DNA of 64,000 nucleotides from Hydrangea macrophylla (GCA_033977485.1 CM066988.1:71291169-71355168), one strand, 5' to 3'. Shown: positions 1 to 12,206, numbered from the stretch's first letter. A program made the numbers and translations. Notes: generated from the letters alone by a model not told the origin.

Positions 1-1508
1 TATGTGCCGGAAGTAAGGGTCGGTGCCCATTAAGAGTGTGAAGACATACCTGTTTTTACCTGTGCTGTTTGCAGATTCCAAGCAAAGTACCGGAAGTACG
101 GGTCGGTGCCCAGTAGTTTTGAAAAAGATTTTACCGGAAGTATGGGTCGGTGCCCAGTGAAAAAAGAGTGTACCGGAAGTATGGGTCGGTGCCCGGTGAT
201 GTAAAAAGGTGATGCGAAAGTTTTACCGGAAGTACGGGTCGGTGCCCTGTGATTTGAAAAAAGTATGCCGGAAGTACGGGTCGGTGCCCAATTAATGAAA
301 AGAAGTATCATTTTTGTGTTTCTTGATTTATATCAATGAAAATCTATAACAAGAGATAAAGTGCAGTCGGATGGGTCATGAGATCTCCTTCCGGCTGGCG
401 CAGGATATAAAGTCCAAATCGGGTGGAGTTCGAGGCCTCCTTCCGACTGGCAAGAGAAGGCGGAATATCCGACCAGTGAATTTATAGGGAGTCCACACCA
501 CTAAAGCATATAAAATAAATAAAAGAAAAGGAAAAAGGCGGAATATCCGACCAGTGGATTTATAGGGAGTCCACACCACTAAAGCATATAAAATAAATAA
601 AAGAAAAGGAAAAAGGCGGAATATCCGACCAGTGGATTTATAGGGAGCCCCAGACGACTAAGTGTAAGAGTTTGAGGGAGTTACCTTTGCAGAAGGGGGC
701 TATTGAAGCCGAGTCGATGTGTTGTTGAGAAAGAATGAAAGAATTCGGAGATTTGAAAGGATCGTCACCGAGAAACATCGCAGAAATAAGCCGAGAAGTC
801 CCGAAGTCATATTTCAACACGCAATCGACTTGAATGGACGTCATAGTCGGGTCCGGAAGGCCCGGAAGAGTTAGAATAGCCATAAGGCGGTCCGGAATGG
901 GCCCGGGCTGAGTTGAGCGGGACCCGCGGGGGTTAGAACTGGCCGGTATAGCATGAAATAGACATATAAAATGCCAAACAGTCCCTAAGAGGTGGATTTG
1001 ACCAATTCTGAGGTTACCGGTGCGTCCGGAACGGCCAAATTAGCTAGGAACAAGTGTCCGTTCGTTGAAATCTGGACCCGGAGTAGAGAAAATTGGGAAA
1101 AACCAAATGGGGGCCCAAGTGCCACGTCAGCAGGCCACGTGTCAGTCAACGACACATGGCGCCTTCTGGTTGGCTGGTCAAAGCTGACGTAGCAGTGACA
1201 CGTGGCAAGGCAACGTGGTGACGTGGCAGCCGATGCCACATGTCCACCTCTGATTCGTTGATGGGTGCTGACGTGGCAGTAACACGTGGCAGATATGCCA
1301 CGTGGCAGTCCGTGATTAGTTAACCAGCGTTGACGTGGCAGTACACGTGGCAGTCAACGTGGTGACGTGGCAGTCAATGACACGTGTCAATTTCTGATTG
1401 ATTGGTCAACCTGGCATAACAATGACGTGGCTGAACACGTGGCAGCTGACTGGACTGCTGACTCAGCAGTCGTTGCCACGTGGCAGCGTTTGATTGGATG
1501 GTCAACTG
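1..1508 (+). mobile_element. Fragment of a long Tat-type LTR, second copy of 13137-14658
   Basis: The stretch is nearly identical to the middle of the complete solo LTR at 12207-16249, starting inside the 22-bp repeat block at the window edge. It stops abruptly at 1508, where the other copy continues GTGAGTCAG and this one switches to P450 exon sequence. It carries three landmarks: seven copies of CCGGAAGTACGGGTCGGTGC-like repeats (about 4-290), a 78-bp tandem repeat starting at 461, 539 and 617, and the ACGTGGC-rich block (about 1117-1490). Relative to 14485-14500 it lacks a short segment near 1351. The short ORFs here are not genes. Confidence 0.85.
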
Positions 1509-1509
1509 A

Positions 1510-2093
1510 AGCGGAGTACAGTAAGGTGTTCATGGCCACATTTATCCATGTACTGGTCACCAAATATAGGTAAATATACTTCTCTTTTTTTTTTTTTTTT
1601 TCAAGGCTATGTTTGGTTCATAAATTTAAAGAATGAAAAAAAAACAAATTAGCAAAAAATAATAAGTAGGAAAACATTTTGCTAGTATTTTTTCTATCTT
1701 TTCCTCCATATTTAACTAATATTAATAATTGGAAAAAAAATTCAAATTTTAATAGAAAGTCAAGAAAAGAGCAAGGAAAGTCACTCACCAAATTCAAAAC
1801 TTTTAATTTGTTTTCATTATATTTTATTTTCCTCTCTATTTTACTCCCTGAAATTCTATTTTAAGAAAATTGTTTTTTTCCGTGTTCTTTTTTTTTTTCC
1901 TTCTTATCCTTACTAAATTCGCAAACCTAAATCTGCTAGAAACGGGAAAGACTAATATTTTTAAACATTTGATTTTTCAATTAGGTGGACAAAACTCAAA
2001 GGAGGCGGCATTGTTCGAGCTCCTATTTTAGGATGTGGAGATGGCATTCAGATAAAACTTTCAGAAAAACACACTCACGATATCTCCATTTGA
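1510..2093 (+). pseudogene. 3' remnant of CYP87-like P450 (partial exon 8 and exon 9), left duplicate
   Basis: Residues after the heme cysteine are encoded at 1511-1569 (AEYSKVFMATFIHVL and onward), ending at a splice donor GTAAAT. After an AT-rich intron, the last exon at 1985-2093 encodes WTKLKGGGIVRAPILG and a C-terminus ending ISI, then TGA. The sequence matches exons 8-9 of the longer pseudogene at 26562-27225. However, the 5' half of exon 8, including the heme-binding FGGGMRQCAG segment, is missing and replaced by LTR sequence at 1508/1510. One residue differs in the last exon (Cys here, Phe in the other copy). It cannot encode an enzyme. Confidence 0.85.
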
Positions 2094-2660
2094 CTTAGTG
2101 TGGTCAATTACTTGGTTTAATGTAGTATTTAGAGTATAAATGTGTGTGTTCTAAAGTTTACTTTGAAACATATATTTCATGTTTGTTGAATATAATATCC
2201 ATATACATATATATATATATATAGGGATTTGCTAACTTACACTATATGAGATTTTTAGCAACGAAAAATAAGGTTATAGTAACGAAATTTTTCGTCGCTA
2301 AAAGTTGGAACCTTTAGCGTCAAAAATTTCGTCGCTAAAAACCTGCTTTTCGTCGCTAAAAGGGCTGTTGTATGATGGTTGTAAGTTAGCAGCCCCCATG
2401 ATGGTTGTAAGTTAGCAGCCCCTATATATATACACACCTGGTAATAAAGATGTTCTTCAAGGGCTGAGAATCAGATTGATGTGAAAAAAAAAACTCGGAT
2501 CGTTTCATTGTAATTTGAATGGATTCAAATGCATGGCTTCATAATTGAAATTATAGCAACTGATTTTGTCCATTACTTCTCTTCCCTCATGTTAACAAAT
2601 AACAATCGACTCTCTCTTTAAAGATAACATATTTGCTCACTCCTAATTTGTTCATCTAAA
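2094..2660. other. 3' flank of the P450 remnant, non-coding
   Basis: AT-rich DNA with no supportable coding region. It holds a short (AT)n tract (about 2206-2222) and the TIR element described separately. It is collinear with 27226-27790. Confidence 0.6.
2222..2424. repeat. Short TIR element (MITE-like) with TTTAGCGACGAAA motifs
   Basis: The left end GGGATTTGCTAACTTACA pairs with the right end TGTAAGTTAGCAGCCCC. The right end is tandemly duplicated (copies near 2376-2393 and 2403-2421). The interior repeats the motif TCGTCGCTAAAA in both orientations. A second copy sits at 27355-27554 because the whole segment is duplicated. Confidence 0.6.
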
Positions 2661-2740
2661 CACTTTATTGGGTGAGTAAGTGGGATCCACTACTTTCGGA
2701 ATCGAAAGTAGTGGATCCCACTTACTCACCCAATAAAGTG
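2661..2740. repeat. Perfect 38-bp inverted repeat with 4-nt loop
   Basis: The arm at 2661-2698 (starting CACTTTATTGGGTGAGTAAG) is an exact reverse complement of 2703-2740, separated by GAAT. The duplicate at 27791-27870 has a single C to T change in one arm. It may be a tiny foldback transposon or a hairpin RNA source. Nothing in the sequence shows transcription. Confidence 0.9.
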
Positions 2741-3300
2741 CTTGGCATGACAATTTGCCCCGTTGTTACGAGTCCCCCTCCGCCCTTATTAGGCCAGATA
2801 TCAGAAGTTGTTAAACAGGGTAGGGGCGGGTTTAGGTGAGAGTTGTAAAACCCGTCCCAGGTTCGGGCCGGAGTTGGGATTGGAGAAATATATCCTGCCC
2901 CGCCCCGAATATACTCTGTAGCGCCTATAATTTTATCCCACATCGAAAGTTTAGCCCTGTATGTCTGAAATTCTCTTCCTATGAAATAGTGTTCACTGGA
3001 CCACTCCTTGTGCTTGTGTCAGTGCATTAAAAAAAATGATGAATTAAAGTGCATTGGAAACAGTGAAAGTGCAAAAAAAAAAAAATTTGTGGAATAATGG
3101 GAGAGTTCTACCATGCACCCACCTGGTTTCGATGTATTGTACACCTAAGTGGTTTTGATAAGGAATGTTTGTACTTTTAGTAAGAAATTTTTGTTCCTTG
3201 ATGATTATGTTGTTTTTTGGTCAATGGAATTTAGTGTATTAGGAGCAAATGGAACAGAGAGATAAGGGGGGGGGGGAGAGAGAGAGAGAGAGAGAGTTTG
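2741..3300. other. Non-coding flank with GA microsatellite
   Basis: No coding region is supportable. A G-run followed by (GA)n lies at about 3267-3296. In the duplicate (28389-28437) the same tract is longer, so it is polymorphic between the two copies. Confidence 0.6.
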
Positions 3301-4293
3301 TATGTGGTTCGGCCTTGTTAATGAAGGAGCCTACGTCCACGTATGTGTATGCACACTTCCATTATATGAAAGAAAACTACTGTAGGGACCTTGGTGATCC
3401 AACAATGGTGACTAGAACTACCAAGGGTCGGTCGTACAGTGTAAGTGATTAGGGTTTCTTGGGAGAGGTTAGACAATGCAATATCTTTGCTAGGTTTCAC
3501 TCTAATGAATGCGGGATCCCCTCCCCCCCTCAAGGGGGATGGGAGGACTCTTTTATAAGAGTAAGAGTCCTTCCTTACAAGGCGTTTAAGTCTGATTAGG
3601 TAACCATTAGACAGTCTGTCATGATTATTGTATATTCGGCCGGTTTCCTAATCTAATTAGGAAATTGTTGCTGCGTTTCTAGAAGGTTTCCTAACTGGTT
3701 TAGGAAACTACTAAGTTTCGAGATGTAGGGAATGTGCCTCTGCGCGAACCGAGTTGGTTCCGAGCTATGTGGTGTCTGGGTGACGCTATCCCAACCTAGT
3801 GGTCGGGCTTCTCCTCTGACAGGACTCTGTGTTACAGGATCAAGAGGCCTGGGGGTCCAGATCCGCTCGGGATGGTGCTCCTCCAAGAAGTTGTGCATGT
3901 CTTGGCCTGGATAGAGGTCGGTCACTGAGTTGAATCACTCGGTCATATGGTAGAGCCAATTTTGGACGTATCAGTTGCCCCCCATTTCCACGGTTAAACT
4001 GATGTATTAGGTAAAGCGTGAAAATTTGCATATACTTCTTAAAATTTTCGTTACTCAGGAGTTGGCAATTGTCAGATCACTTAGGAACTCAGGTTCTCGG
4101 TAACTCATGGACTCTATTGTCCACGTATCAGAATGGGACTGATGGTGGTCAAGAACCAACCGGTCAGGTGTTATTGGAATCAGACAGTTAGGAACGAAAA
4201 GGAGTGTCGTGTCTCGCATTAAGTGCTACATTTCCCGAGGTGCCTTTTGGGTTGCTCGATGTGACTGCTAGTCTCCCCGAGGTGGGCGACAAC
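3301..4293 (+). mobile_element. Probable LTR 3' part and leader of an unidentified retroelement
   Basis: GTGGTTCGGCC and TACGTCCACG blocks, followed at 3964-3984 by GGACGTATCA|GTTGCCCCCC, look like an LTR end (..CA) with a leader behind it. No LTR start, target duplication or coding region can be seen. Downstream Tat-like LTR sequence begins at about 4294. The stretch is repeated at about 28440-29440. Confidence 0.4.
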
Positions 4294-6354
4294 TGTGTCC
4301 AACTATGGATATCGCAGGCTAGCCACGTTTTAACTTTTTCAAATTCAAATACGAGTCGCCACTTAACTTTTTAAAGGAAAATTAAGAAATCATTTTAAAA
4401 GCAAACTAATCTTTTGGAAACCAGATATTTCTAGGTCCGACGATTATGGAATGAGAGGGGAAGGAGCCTGGTGGACCAAAACACCCTCTTTTCATCCTAT
4501 CTCGTGATAGGCCTCTACTCAACATCCTTTTTAATCGAATTATTAATCCAAGCATGCCCTCAACTAATACATATATTTATACACATTCCAAAAGCATGTT
4601 GAAAGGGGGGCAAGATTGCTAATGATAAAATGGCATACAAAACCACATAGTTCAAATAGCAAGCAAAATGATATGTAATAAGGAACAAATGAAACCGGGA
4701 TCCAACTGCGAAAGAAAACGTGCAATGCATACAAATAAATAGAAAAAAAATCTTAAAAAATGCCTCTAACACATACATACACATAAGGCAAAATTATAAT
4801 CTAAGATGTCGCACATGGAGTCGAAAATCAATAAAATCAAGAAATAAAATCAAATAAATTAGGGCAAAGTCGAGAAATTGTACCTCAATAGCGCTACAAA
4901 ACAAAGATTAGTCCACATGCTTTGAACACAATATATTATTAAATCCTAAGAATTATACCCAATTTTAGCCTAAATCTAACAAAAATGGAGGTTAACAAAA
5001 TCATGAATTACTTTCAATTTGTTGAAACCATAACATCCATATAGGTATACAAGTCTCAACTAGGAGCCAATGTAATATCCATATAGAGACGATACAATCT
5101 CAACATGATTAAAAGGAATCCATGACTAAGCTCAACCAATTATAGCTTATCACACTACAAACCAATGTCCTAAATTACAATAATCAATACACATGTGATG
5201 ATAATGAACGCATGAACATGAACAAGTTGTGAATTTTTCATTGATTTGGACCATTTAACCTCTCGATTTAAATTTGATTAACCTTATTCAAAGCATAGTT
5301 TAAATTTTGGGTCATAGAAAAATCATTTTGATCATTATTTACAAGGTTTATCAAATCTATCACAGAATTTCAGGAGTTACAAAGAAGGAATTAGATATTT
5401 AAAAAATAGAAAAGTCCTGGTTTCATGGTTTGATCTTAATGATTTTTTATTATGATATGCCTCTGAGTCTACTTTCTAACGCCAAAATAAAATCAAAGAT
5501 CAAACGGTCCAATCTCTAGGAATTGGACCAAGACTAGACACTACTCACGATTCATCAACTCTCTGCTCAGAGATTTTATATGATTTATTAAAAATAGTAA
5601 ATTAATCTTAAACCTTTCAATCTTTCTAGAGAACCTTGTTAACTCATTCAACTTCATAGAAAAATTAATGTGAAGCCAAAAATGTTTGGTTAATGCTCTG
5701 ATCCAAACAATTTAAAACGAGTTCACTGTTCTAAAATTTTGGACAAAGAGTAGTCATCCTACAAAACCTATGATCAAACCATGCTAACCATGAAATGTTT
5801 TCAAAACAAAAATTACAGTGGTAGGATTAAGTGTTATGAACACATTCCAATTAGTCCCATCAAATTCCAATGGATCATGATTTAATTAAAAAATTTTGAT
5901 CACAGGTCGTCATTGGATTCACTGCACCATGGAAGCATTCCATATCAATGATCTAATATCAAATCACATCTATGATCTATGGAGAACCTAGATTAGATAT
6001 AATCAAGTTGAATCATGATCACACACTTTCTATTATTTAAGCAAGAGTTCCATGGGTTTTTCCTTGGATGGACTCCATTTCAGGTCACTTGAAAGAGATT
6101 AAACATGAGTTTCAAGGTTTTACACAACCACTCTTTGAATATTCAAGGCAATTGAAACTCTAGATTCTAACCATAGAATAGGTTCAAGGTACAAACCCTC
6201 TCTGAAATTCATGATCCTTGAGGGCTAAATTAAATCCAACAAATAAAGGTTTGATGCGACATGATAAATCTCATAAATCCTTCATGGGATGAACCCAAAC
6301 TACGTATATTCAAGTTTATATTCATTCAACTAATTTTGCAACTATAATTGAAAT
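4294..6354 (+). mobile_element. 5' part of a Tat-like LTR, left duplicate
   Basis: It contains the lineage-typical ACGAGTCGCCACTTAA block at 4349-4364 and is collinear with 29441-33745. The right copy continues to a clear LTR end at 35141; this copy is cut at 6354 by another LTR. It preserves the undisturbed insertion site (TTTGGTTAATGC, about 5690-5701) of the solo LTR at 30838-33078. The LTR start at 4294 is a guess from a TGT. No genes. Confidence 0.65.
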
Positions 6355-8498
6355 TGTCACGACCCATCCCACTACGCGTGGAAATAGGACACGTGGCACG
6401 CCACCAAGGCTCAACCAAACATCATCTAGTAATACGCAGCGGAAAGAACTTCTGTAAAACAACCCTGGTAGTTTAAAACTTAGGAAACGTTCCCTTCTGT
6501 GTTTGTAAAATACCTTGAAATCAGAGTTATAAAAAAAGTTTTGGCCATTGAAAACACATTCAAAGAAAATAGTTTTGAAAACAGAGGTTCAGTCGACTGC
6601 CCCGTCGACTGCACCAGGGTCCAGTCGACTGTGCCTGGCAGAAACTAAAACCCTAAATCTCAATAGAGGTCCAGTCGACTGCCCAGTCGACTGCTTTCTG
6701 AAACCAGTCGACTGCTTTTCAATCGAAGGAAGCAGCAGCTAAAGTCAACAGTAATCAGTCGACTGCCCAAGGGGTCCAGTCGACTGCTTCTCTGATATTC
6801 ACTTACAGTACCTCAATCCTACGAGGTCCAGTCGACTGATCAGGGGTTCAGTCGACTGCTCCTCTGCTAGCAGCCCTGTATTGAAATATTAACAACTCAT
6901 GCCTCTCAACACCCACCGAAGGTACAACCATAACTGATTTAACGCATTAAAACATAACTACAGATGTTCAATTACACGATTACAATACTATAGAAGCTAA
7001 TACATGTTTCTATTACAACATACTACAATACTCAAATCCTTATTCAAGTTTTTAGGATTAAAAACAAAACATTTACAAAGGCGATTCCCCGGCGTTCATC
7101 GGCCTCACTCCGCACACTTCTTCTTGTCTTTCTTCTTACCTGCAATGGAGTACATCTCCACTGCTCAGCTATATGCTGAGCGTACAATTCTAAATGTATG
7201 CTTATATGACAATTCATGGTTTAAGCATCTAAAACACATAGAAATAGTCTCTGGGGTGAGTGGTACGCATTCATCCGGTCGATGCCGTAGGAGGCCCACC
7301 TCTCCCACGCATCTCGTACACTGGTTGGGCCTTCCTCCATACCAGGTACCGTGTACTGGTTGGGCCCACCTCCAATCCAGACACAACCACAAATTCCAAT
7401 TCCAACAAGATCACAATCCTCAAGGTTCGAGGAGCTTACTCCGAATGAATTTGCACCAAACTCCCCTTTGACCCAAGTAGACACATAACATGCTCACATA
7501 AACAGTTATACGTGCTTTTATCATAATTTCACGTGCATAATTAACGGGCCTAGCTAATACATGAATTTTGCCCAGATCCAAGAATATCAAAAGTGATGTC
7601 CAAAACATGAAAATCCATATATTTCATAGATCTAGAATTCATACCTCGTGCGAATCTCTTCAAACTTTGAAGGATCGTCTAGGGGGCTAAATAAACGTCG
7701 GATTTCGAATTTGGTACGATTCCTATAAGTTTTACCTGATTTTTCCCAAAAGTCCAAAATTAAGATTTTTACAAAACTTAGCCAAACATGACCTAAGTAG
7801 TATCAAAACGTAGGTCTTACCTCCACGAGTTCAAATCTTGAATTTGGAGAAAATCTGACAGACGAACGGTCGTCGATCGGCGTCGCAAAGCCCGAAGAAA
7901 CAAAATCTCCCTTCTCTCTCCTCTCTCTAGATATTTAGGAGTTTGGATGAGATTTAAAATCTCATACTCATCTATATATAGAAAAACTCTCGGGAAATTT
8001 CGTTTACCTCCCCACAAGTTTCTCAAACTTCTAATTAGCTCTCGAAACTTCGCACACGTTCATTTTATGCCTTTACGAGTGAAAATTATAATTTACAAAA
8101 GTTTTCGACTAGGTTTCGTTTGGGTCCAAAAATAACGTCTGAAAACTAAATTCTGTGGAATCTCTACACAACCTACCTTTTTAGTTAACGTGACACTCAC
8201 GTTCTCACCACAGTTCTCAAACCAATATATAACAATATCAAAGATTACTACAATTTACCAAACACAGGTAAAATTTACTATTCACAAAATACCAGATAAA
8301 GTCAAATAACATTTAAGTCATATAAATGTCATTTAATCATGCCAATGCAACAGGTGTTATTAATTCCTCGTGTCTCCACTAGACACCTCACCGTTGACTC
8401 ACGTCAACTCAACTCAATCAAATTATTAATAACATTAATAATTCTAAAACTCGATGATGCATGTTTTAAAACCATGAAATTCTGGAACGGGTGTGACA
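6355..8498 (-). mobile_element. 3' LTR of a truncated gypsy element
   Basis: On the minus strand the LTR starts TGTCACACCC (ending at 8498) and ends GGGTCGTGACA (6355), giving TG...CA termini. Directly upstream in sense is a purine-rich tract (complement of ACTCTCCCCTCC, 8499-8510) as expected for a polypurine tract, so this is a 3' LTR. The 5-bp flank at 6350-6354 is GAAAT, but the partner duplication has been lost with the 5' half. The left-side boundary is confirmed because the duplicate locus runs through uninterrupted at 33741-33750. Confidence 0.8.
6590..6858. repeat. Cluster of CAGTCGACTG palindromes
   Basis: About ten copies of GTCGACTG, nine of them the full 10-bp palindrome CAGTCGACTG, occur within 270 bp of the LTR, often in closely spaced pairs with spacers such as CCCC or CAAGGGGTC. 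Confidence 0.9.
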
Positions 8499-8815
8499 AC
8501 TCTCCCCTCCAAAAAGGAAGTTTGTCCCCAAACTTATACCATCTTCTCAAGTCACCAAGACTTCACACAAGTACTTCAGTCATTTGCCTCATACACAAAC
8601 CAATCACGTTACTGAGAAGTCACAGTCTCACGAGGAAAATAAATCCTCAGAGCCTCCGTCTCAATCTGATAAGAGATTCAAACAGAATCCTAACAATACT
8701 CCGAAGCATCTCGATAGATAAGAATATCAATACCTGAGTGAAACTTACCCAATAGTCATACCTGACATTAACTCACCTCACGACATCACAACGTCAACTC
8801 ATGTATCCTTTCATT
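8499..8815 (-). mobile_element. Remnant of gypsy internal region next to its 3' LTR
   Basis: Non-coding sequence upstream (in minus sense) of the LTR at 6355-8498. It begins with the polypurine tract and has no intact integrase frame. It ends near 8815, where unrelated GAGC-rich sequence starts, so the rest of the element is gone. Confidence 0.55.
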
Positions 8816-8825
8816 AAAAACATAA

Positions 8826-10010
8826 ACGAGCCGGCTCGATAAGAAACCAATAAGCTCAAGCTTAGCTCGGGCTTGCTCGATTAATTTGTAAAACGAGTTC
8901 AAAAAAGGCTCAGCTCGTTTAAGGGCTCGGCTCAAAAAGGAATAGTCTAATTTTTACATGAGTAATTCTTTGGTGATAACTTTCATAAAACCTCTTAAAA
9001 TGATGTGTCTATCTCTCTCCTGTGACACACTTCTTAAAATGATGTGTCTATATCTCTCCTGTGATGTCACAGGAGAGAGATAGACACATCTTTTTAAGAG
9101 GTTGTATGAAAGTTGTCACTAAAAAATTACTCTTTTTACATCAAATGGAGGAGCTAGTGGGAATTGAACACCTAATCAATTTGGTGGGGGTGGACCAAAT
9201 GGCCACATAGCTGGGCAAGACCATTTTTTTCTCTCTTTCCCCGTCTCTTCTGTATCTCTACTTATAAGTTATAACCTCACAACCACTTGGCTGTAGCAAG
9301 GCTATTTCCGATGCAATAATGTTAGGAGTACTAACAAATTCCACTAACACTTACACTCATATTCTATCTCTCTCTTAGTGGCACTTTGGATCCAATGCAA
9401 ACCTCATAGTACCAGTAAAAAAGAGGTAGAGTGTGAATATAAGTATCAATAAAATTTATTAATGCCTCAAATATTACTCTTTCCGATGTGGGACAACTAG
9501 TTGTGAACTTGTGAATTTGGTTTGTACTGACTCGTGATGTGCACTATTGCCATGATGGGATGCAAAATCATTGTTTGATAATAATGTTATTTTCTTTGAT
9601 CAAATATAATAATAATATTATTATTATTTTCCAAATGGTCAAGGCTATTTCCGATTATAATGTTATCATATCCAAAAGAAATAATTATTAATTTTAATTT
9701 AAGGTCAAATTTATTGACATTTTAATTTAAAAATTATACTTTATTTTAAAAGTCAATTAGTATATATATATATGCGTATTGTATATTATATATAAAATTA
9801 ATATTAATACATATATATATATATACGAGCTTTTTTACGAGTCTACTAATGAACGTTAATCAAACGTGTTTACTAGCTTCCATGTATGCTCAAGCTTGGC
9901 TTGTTTATTAAACGAGCTTGGTATTCAAGCTCGAGTTTGGCTCGTTTATTAAACCAGCCGAATTAAACCTCGAGCCCTTGTTGAGCGGCTCAGCTCGTAT
10001 GCACCGCTAG
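8826..10010. mobile_element. Possible non-autonomous DNA transposon with GCTCG-rich ends
   Basis: Both margins are rich in GAGCCGGCTCG/GCTCGTTTA motifs in inverted arrangement (8826-8940 and 9825-10010), and the interior is AT-rich without coding capacity. The motif pattern resembles small hAT-like elements, but exact terminal repeats and a target duplication are not resolvable by eye. A MITE lies inside. Confidence 0.35.
8960..9131. repeat. Foldback MITE, family A copy 1
   Basis: GAGTAATTCTTTGG at the left pairs with the AAAAATTACTC end. The inner arms carry ATGTGTCTATCTCTCTCCTG and its complement. This copy has an internal duplication of one arm (ACTTCTTAAAATGATGTGTC). It is related to the copies at 21274-21444 and 25646-25821. 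Confidence 0.7.
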
Positions 10011-10149
10011 CTGAGGCTTAGTAAAAAGGGTAAATTACACTGACTACTTTTTAAGGTCTTGTAAAATGATTTAATTAAAAAAGAAGTGTTTGATTACTCT
10101 AATTAACAATCAGAGTATAAGATTTTAATACAAAAGCAAATATCGGTCA

Positions 10150-10425
10150 TTTGATACTGTTGTAGCCTGTTTGGTTATCACTTGAATTTGAATAGTTTCA
10201 TTCAAATTTCATGTTGAATCTTGAAAGCAAAATTCATCACTATGAATGATTTCATTTATAAAAATAGAAAACTTCACTATATTTCTTCTTATGTAGCAAT
10301 TTCTTCCTTTTTCTAAAATGTCAAAATTCATTATTGCAAGCATCATTTCGTAAAAAACATCATTTCATACAAACGATAAAATACAATTATTATATTCAAA
10401 GACAACCAAACAGACCCTTAATGGC
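10150..10425. repeat. MITE-like element, GTTTGGTT termini
   Basis: GCCTGTTTGGTTATCACTTGAAT at the left mirrors the complement of ATTCAAAGACAACCAAACAGACCC at the right, with an AT-rich interior. No coding region. Confidence 0.4.
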
Positions 10426-10454
10426 CAAGAAAACGTTAAACTTTTAACGACTAG

Positions 10455-10785
10455 TGAAGGCCCGCTAGGTAACGTTGCATTTTTGCATTTTGGTTTTCAG
10501 TTTTTTTAAATTCTAAAAGCTGAAACTAATTCATGTTTTTATAAAATGAAATTTTAAAACCATTTTGTTTCTGTCATCATTTTCTGGCCAGTTTTCTTTG
10601 ACGTTCAAAAAATAAAAGAAAAACAAAAATGGTTATAAAAAACGTTTTCACTCTTGTTTTCAACAAAGAAAAAGAAAATAATTATAAAATACATTTAATT
10701 TTTATTTTTTAAAAATAAAAAACAAAAACCCCAAACTAAAAGCCACAACCCACGAGGTCAGCAAACATGCCCTAACCTATGGGAA
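10455..10785. repeat. AT-rich possible MITE
   Basis: A GGCCCGCTAGGTAACG left margin and an AGCAAACATGCCCTAA right margin form weak inverted ends around poly-A/T-rich sequence. Support is limited to this resemblance. Confidence 0.25.
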
Positions 10786-10924
10786 GAGTTTGTTGGCGAT
10801 ATCTTAAAACAAGGAATATTCTTGTAATATCTCATACGTAAAAAGTGAAAACGTAGATGTATCATGTAAGTTTAATAGAAAATCAATGTAATTAGCCCTG
10901 AAATACAACCAGCAAATCAACACT

Positions 10925-11036
10925 ATCATAGGTTGACCTAATTCAAGTGACAAAGAGTTTGGCATTTATAAGTCCCCTCCAATGCATAGGTTTGGTATTA
11001 GAACCTCATCCCCTCCCCCATATCCAAAAAAAAAAA
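10925..11036 (+). mobile_element. tRNA-derived SINE-like repeat
   Basis: It is related to 21096-21197: both contain CAAGTG(G/A)CAAAGA, TATAAGTC, CTCCAATGCATA and a (degenerate here) box-B-like GGTATTAGAACCTCATCCC. The A-run at 11027-11037 could be the tail. Confidence 0.45.
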
Positions 11037-12206
11037 CACTAAAAATCTCATTTGTTCAACTTCTCTAGCACCGAATAGTGGGGGAGCTCTAGACTTAAAT
11101 CTATCTAGAATTTATTCCATGAAGTTTTACTAGTAAAATTTCAATTTATTTTAATCTTCATAGAATTTTTTGGCCGATCTTACTTCAAGCAACTAGGAGG
11201 GGCGGAGCCAGGATTTTTTTATCAGGGTGCTAGGATTGGAGGGGCGTACGTGTATATATATAATAGCGAGCTATACCCTGAGGAGATTTTTTTTTTGGGT
11301 CATTTATACATATTTAGGGTATAATTGGTTCTATATATATCACCATTTTTTATTCGTATGAATTGATAGTTTATTATAATTTGTTAAGGTTGTCCGATTA
11401 CATGGTAGAGCAATTTAGGTTAGGCTAAATTGAAAACTTATGAGAAAAATAATATAACAAATGTAAAAGGAGGGCAAAATTACATTTGAGACAAAATTTT
11501 TGGGATTTTTGGTGAGAAATCTCTGAAAAAATGAGGGGGTACAAACCAAAACCCAAAGTTTTTAGCAATTTTAGCTAAGATCATTCGCTACTTTTTTTTT
11601 TTTTTTTTGCAGTCTGTGTTACTTTTTGAGAGTTAGTTATGTCATATCATCATTAGGTTTCTTTAAACTTTTAAATTCCATAACTTCTAATTTTGAAACT
11701 CGTTTTTCATAAAATTAAAATTTTTGGAATCGTATAAAACTTTAAAATTCTATAACTTCCAATTTTGACACTCGTTTTTTACAAAAAAATTATATTTTTG
11801 GAATCATGTAATTAACTTGGTTGTCAAGCGATTTATTTTATCGATTTGAGAAATGACAACTTTAGCTGGTACATAATTTTCTCATTTTTCAGCCTTTATG
11901 AGTTACATTTTTTTTTCATGTATTTTTTTAAGATTTACTCATTGGACTTGCCAACTTTACAGAAACAGAAAAATTTAAGTCTCAGACAGCGAAAACATAT
12001 GTGAGACTATCTATTTCAAACACGTATGTAACACTATCTTTTTGAAAAATACCAACTTTTAGCTAGTCATAACTTTCTCATTTTTGGACTTTGAGTGATT
12101 TGTTTTTTATTTTTATTTTTTTTATTTCATGTAATTTTTTCATGATGTATGCAGTGGATTTCAAAATTATACAAAAAACAGGTACTTTGTTGGCTCATGT
12201 GGGGCT
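11037..12206. other. AT-rich intergenic DNA, no gene seen
   Basis: No supportable coding region. AGGGGCGGAGCCAGGATTTT at about 11198-11218 resembles one end of a hAT-like element, but no partner end was found. Two related blocks about CATAACTTC(T/C)AATTTTGA repeat at 11682 and 11751. The last five bases (GGGCT, 12202-12206) are the left target duplication of the following solo LTR. Confidence 0.5.

Noticed and set aside
6548..6742. Frame over the CAGTCGACTG cluster
   Set aside because: Its repeats (PSTAP, PVDCP) are just the translated palindrome array inside an LTR.
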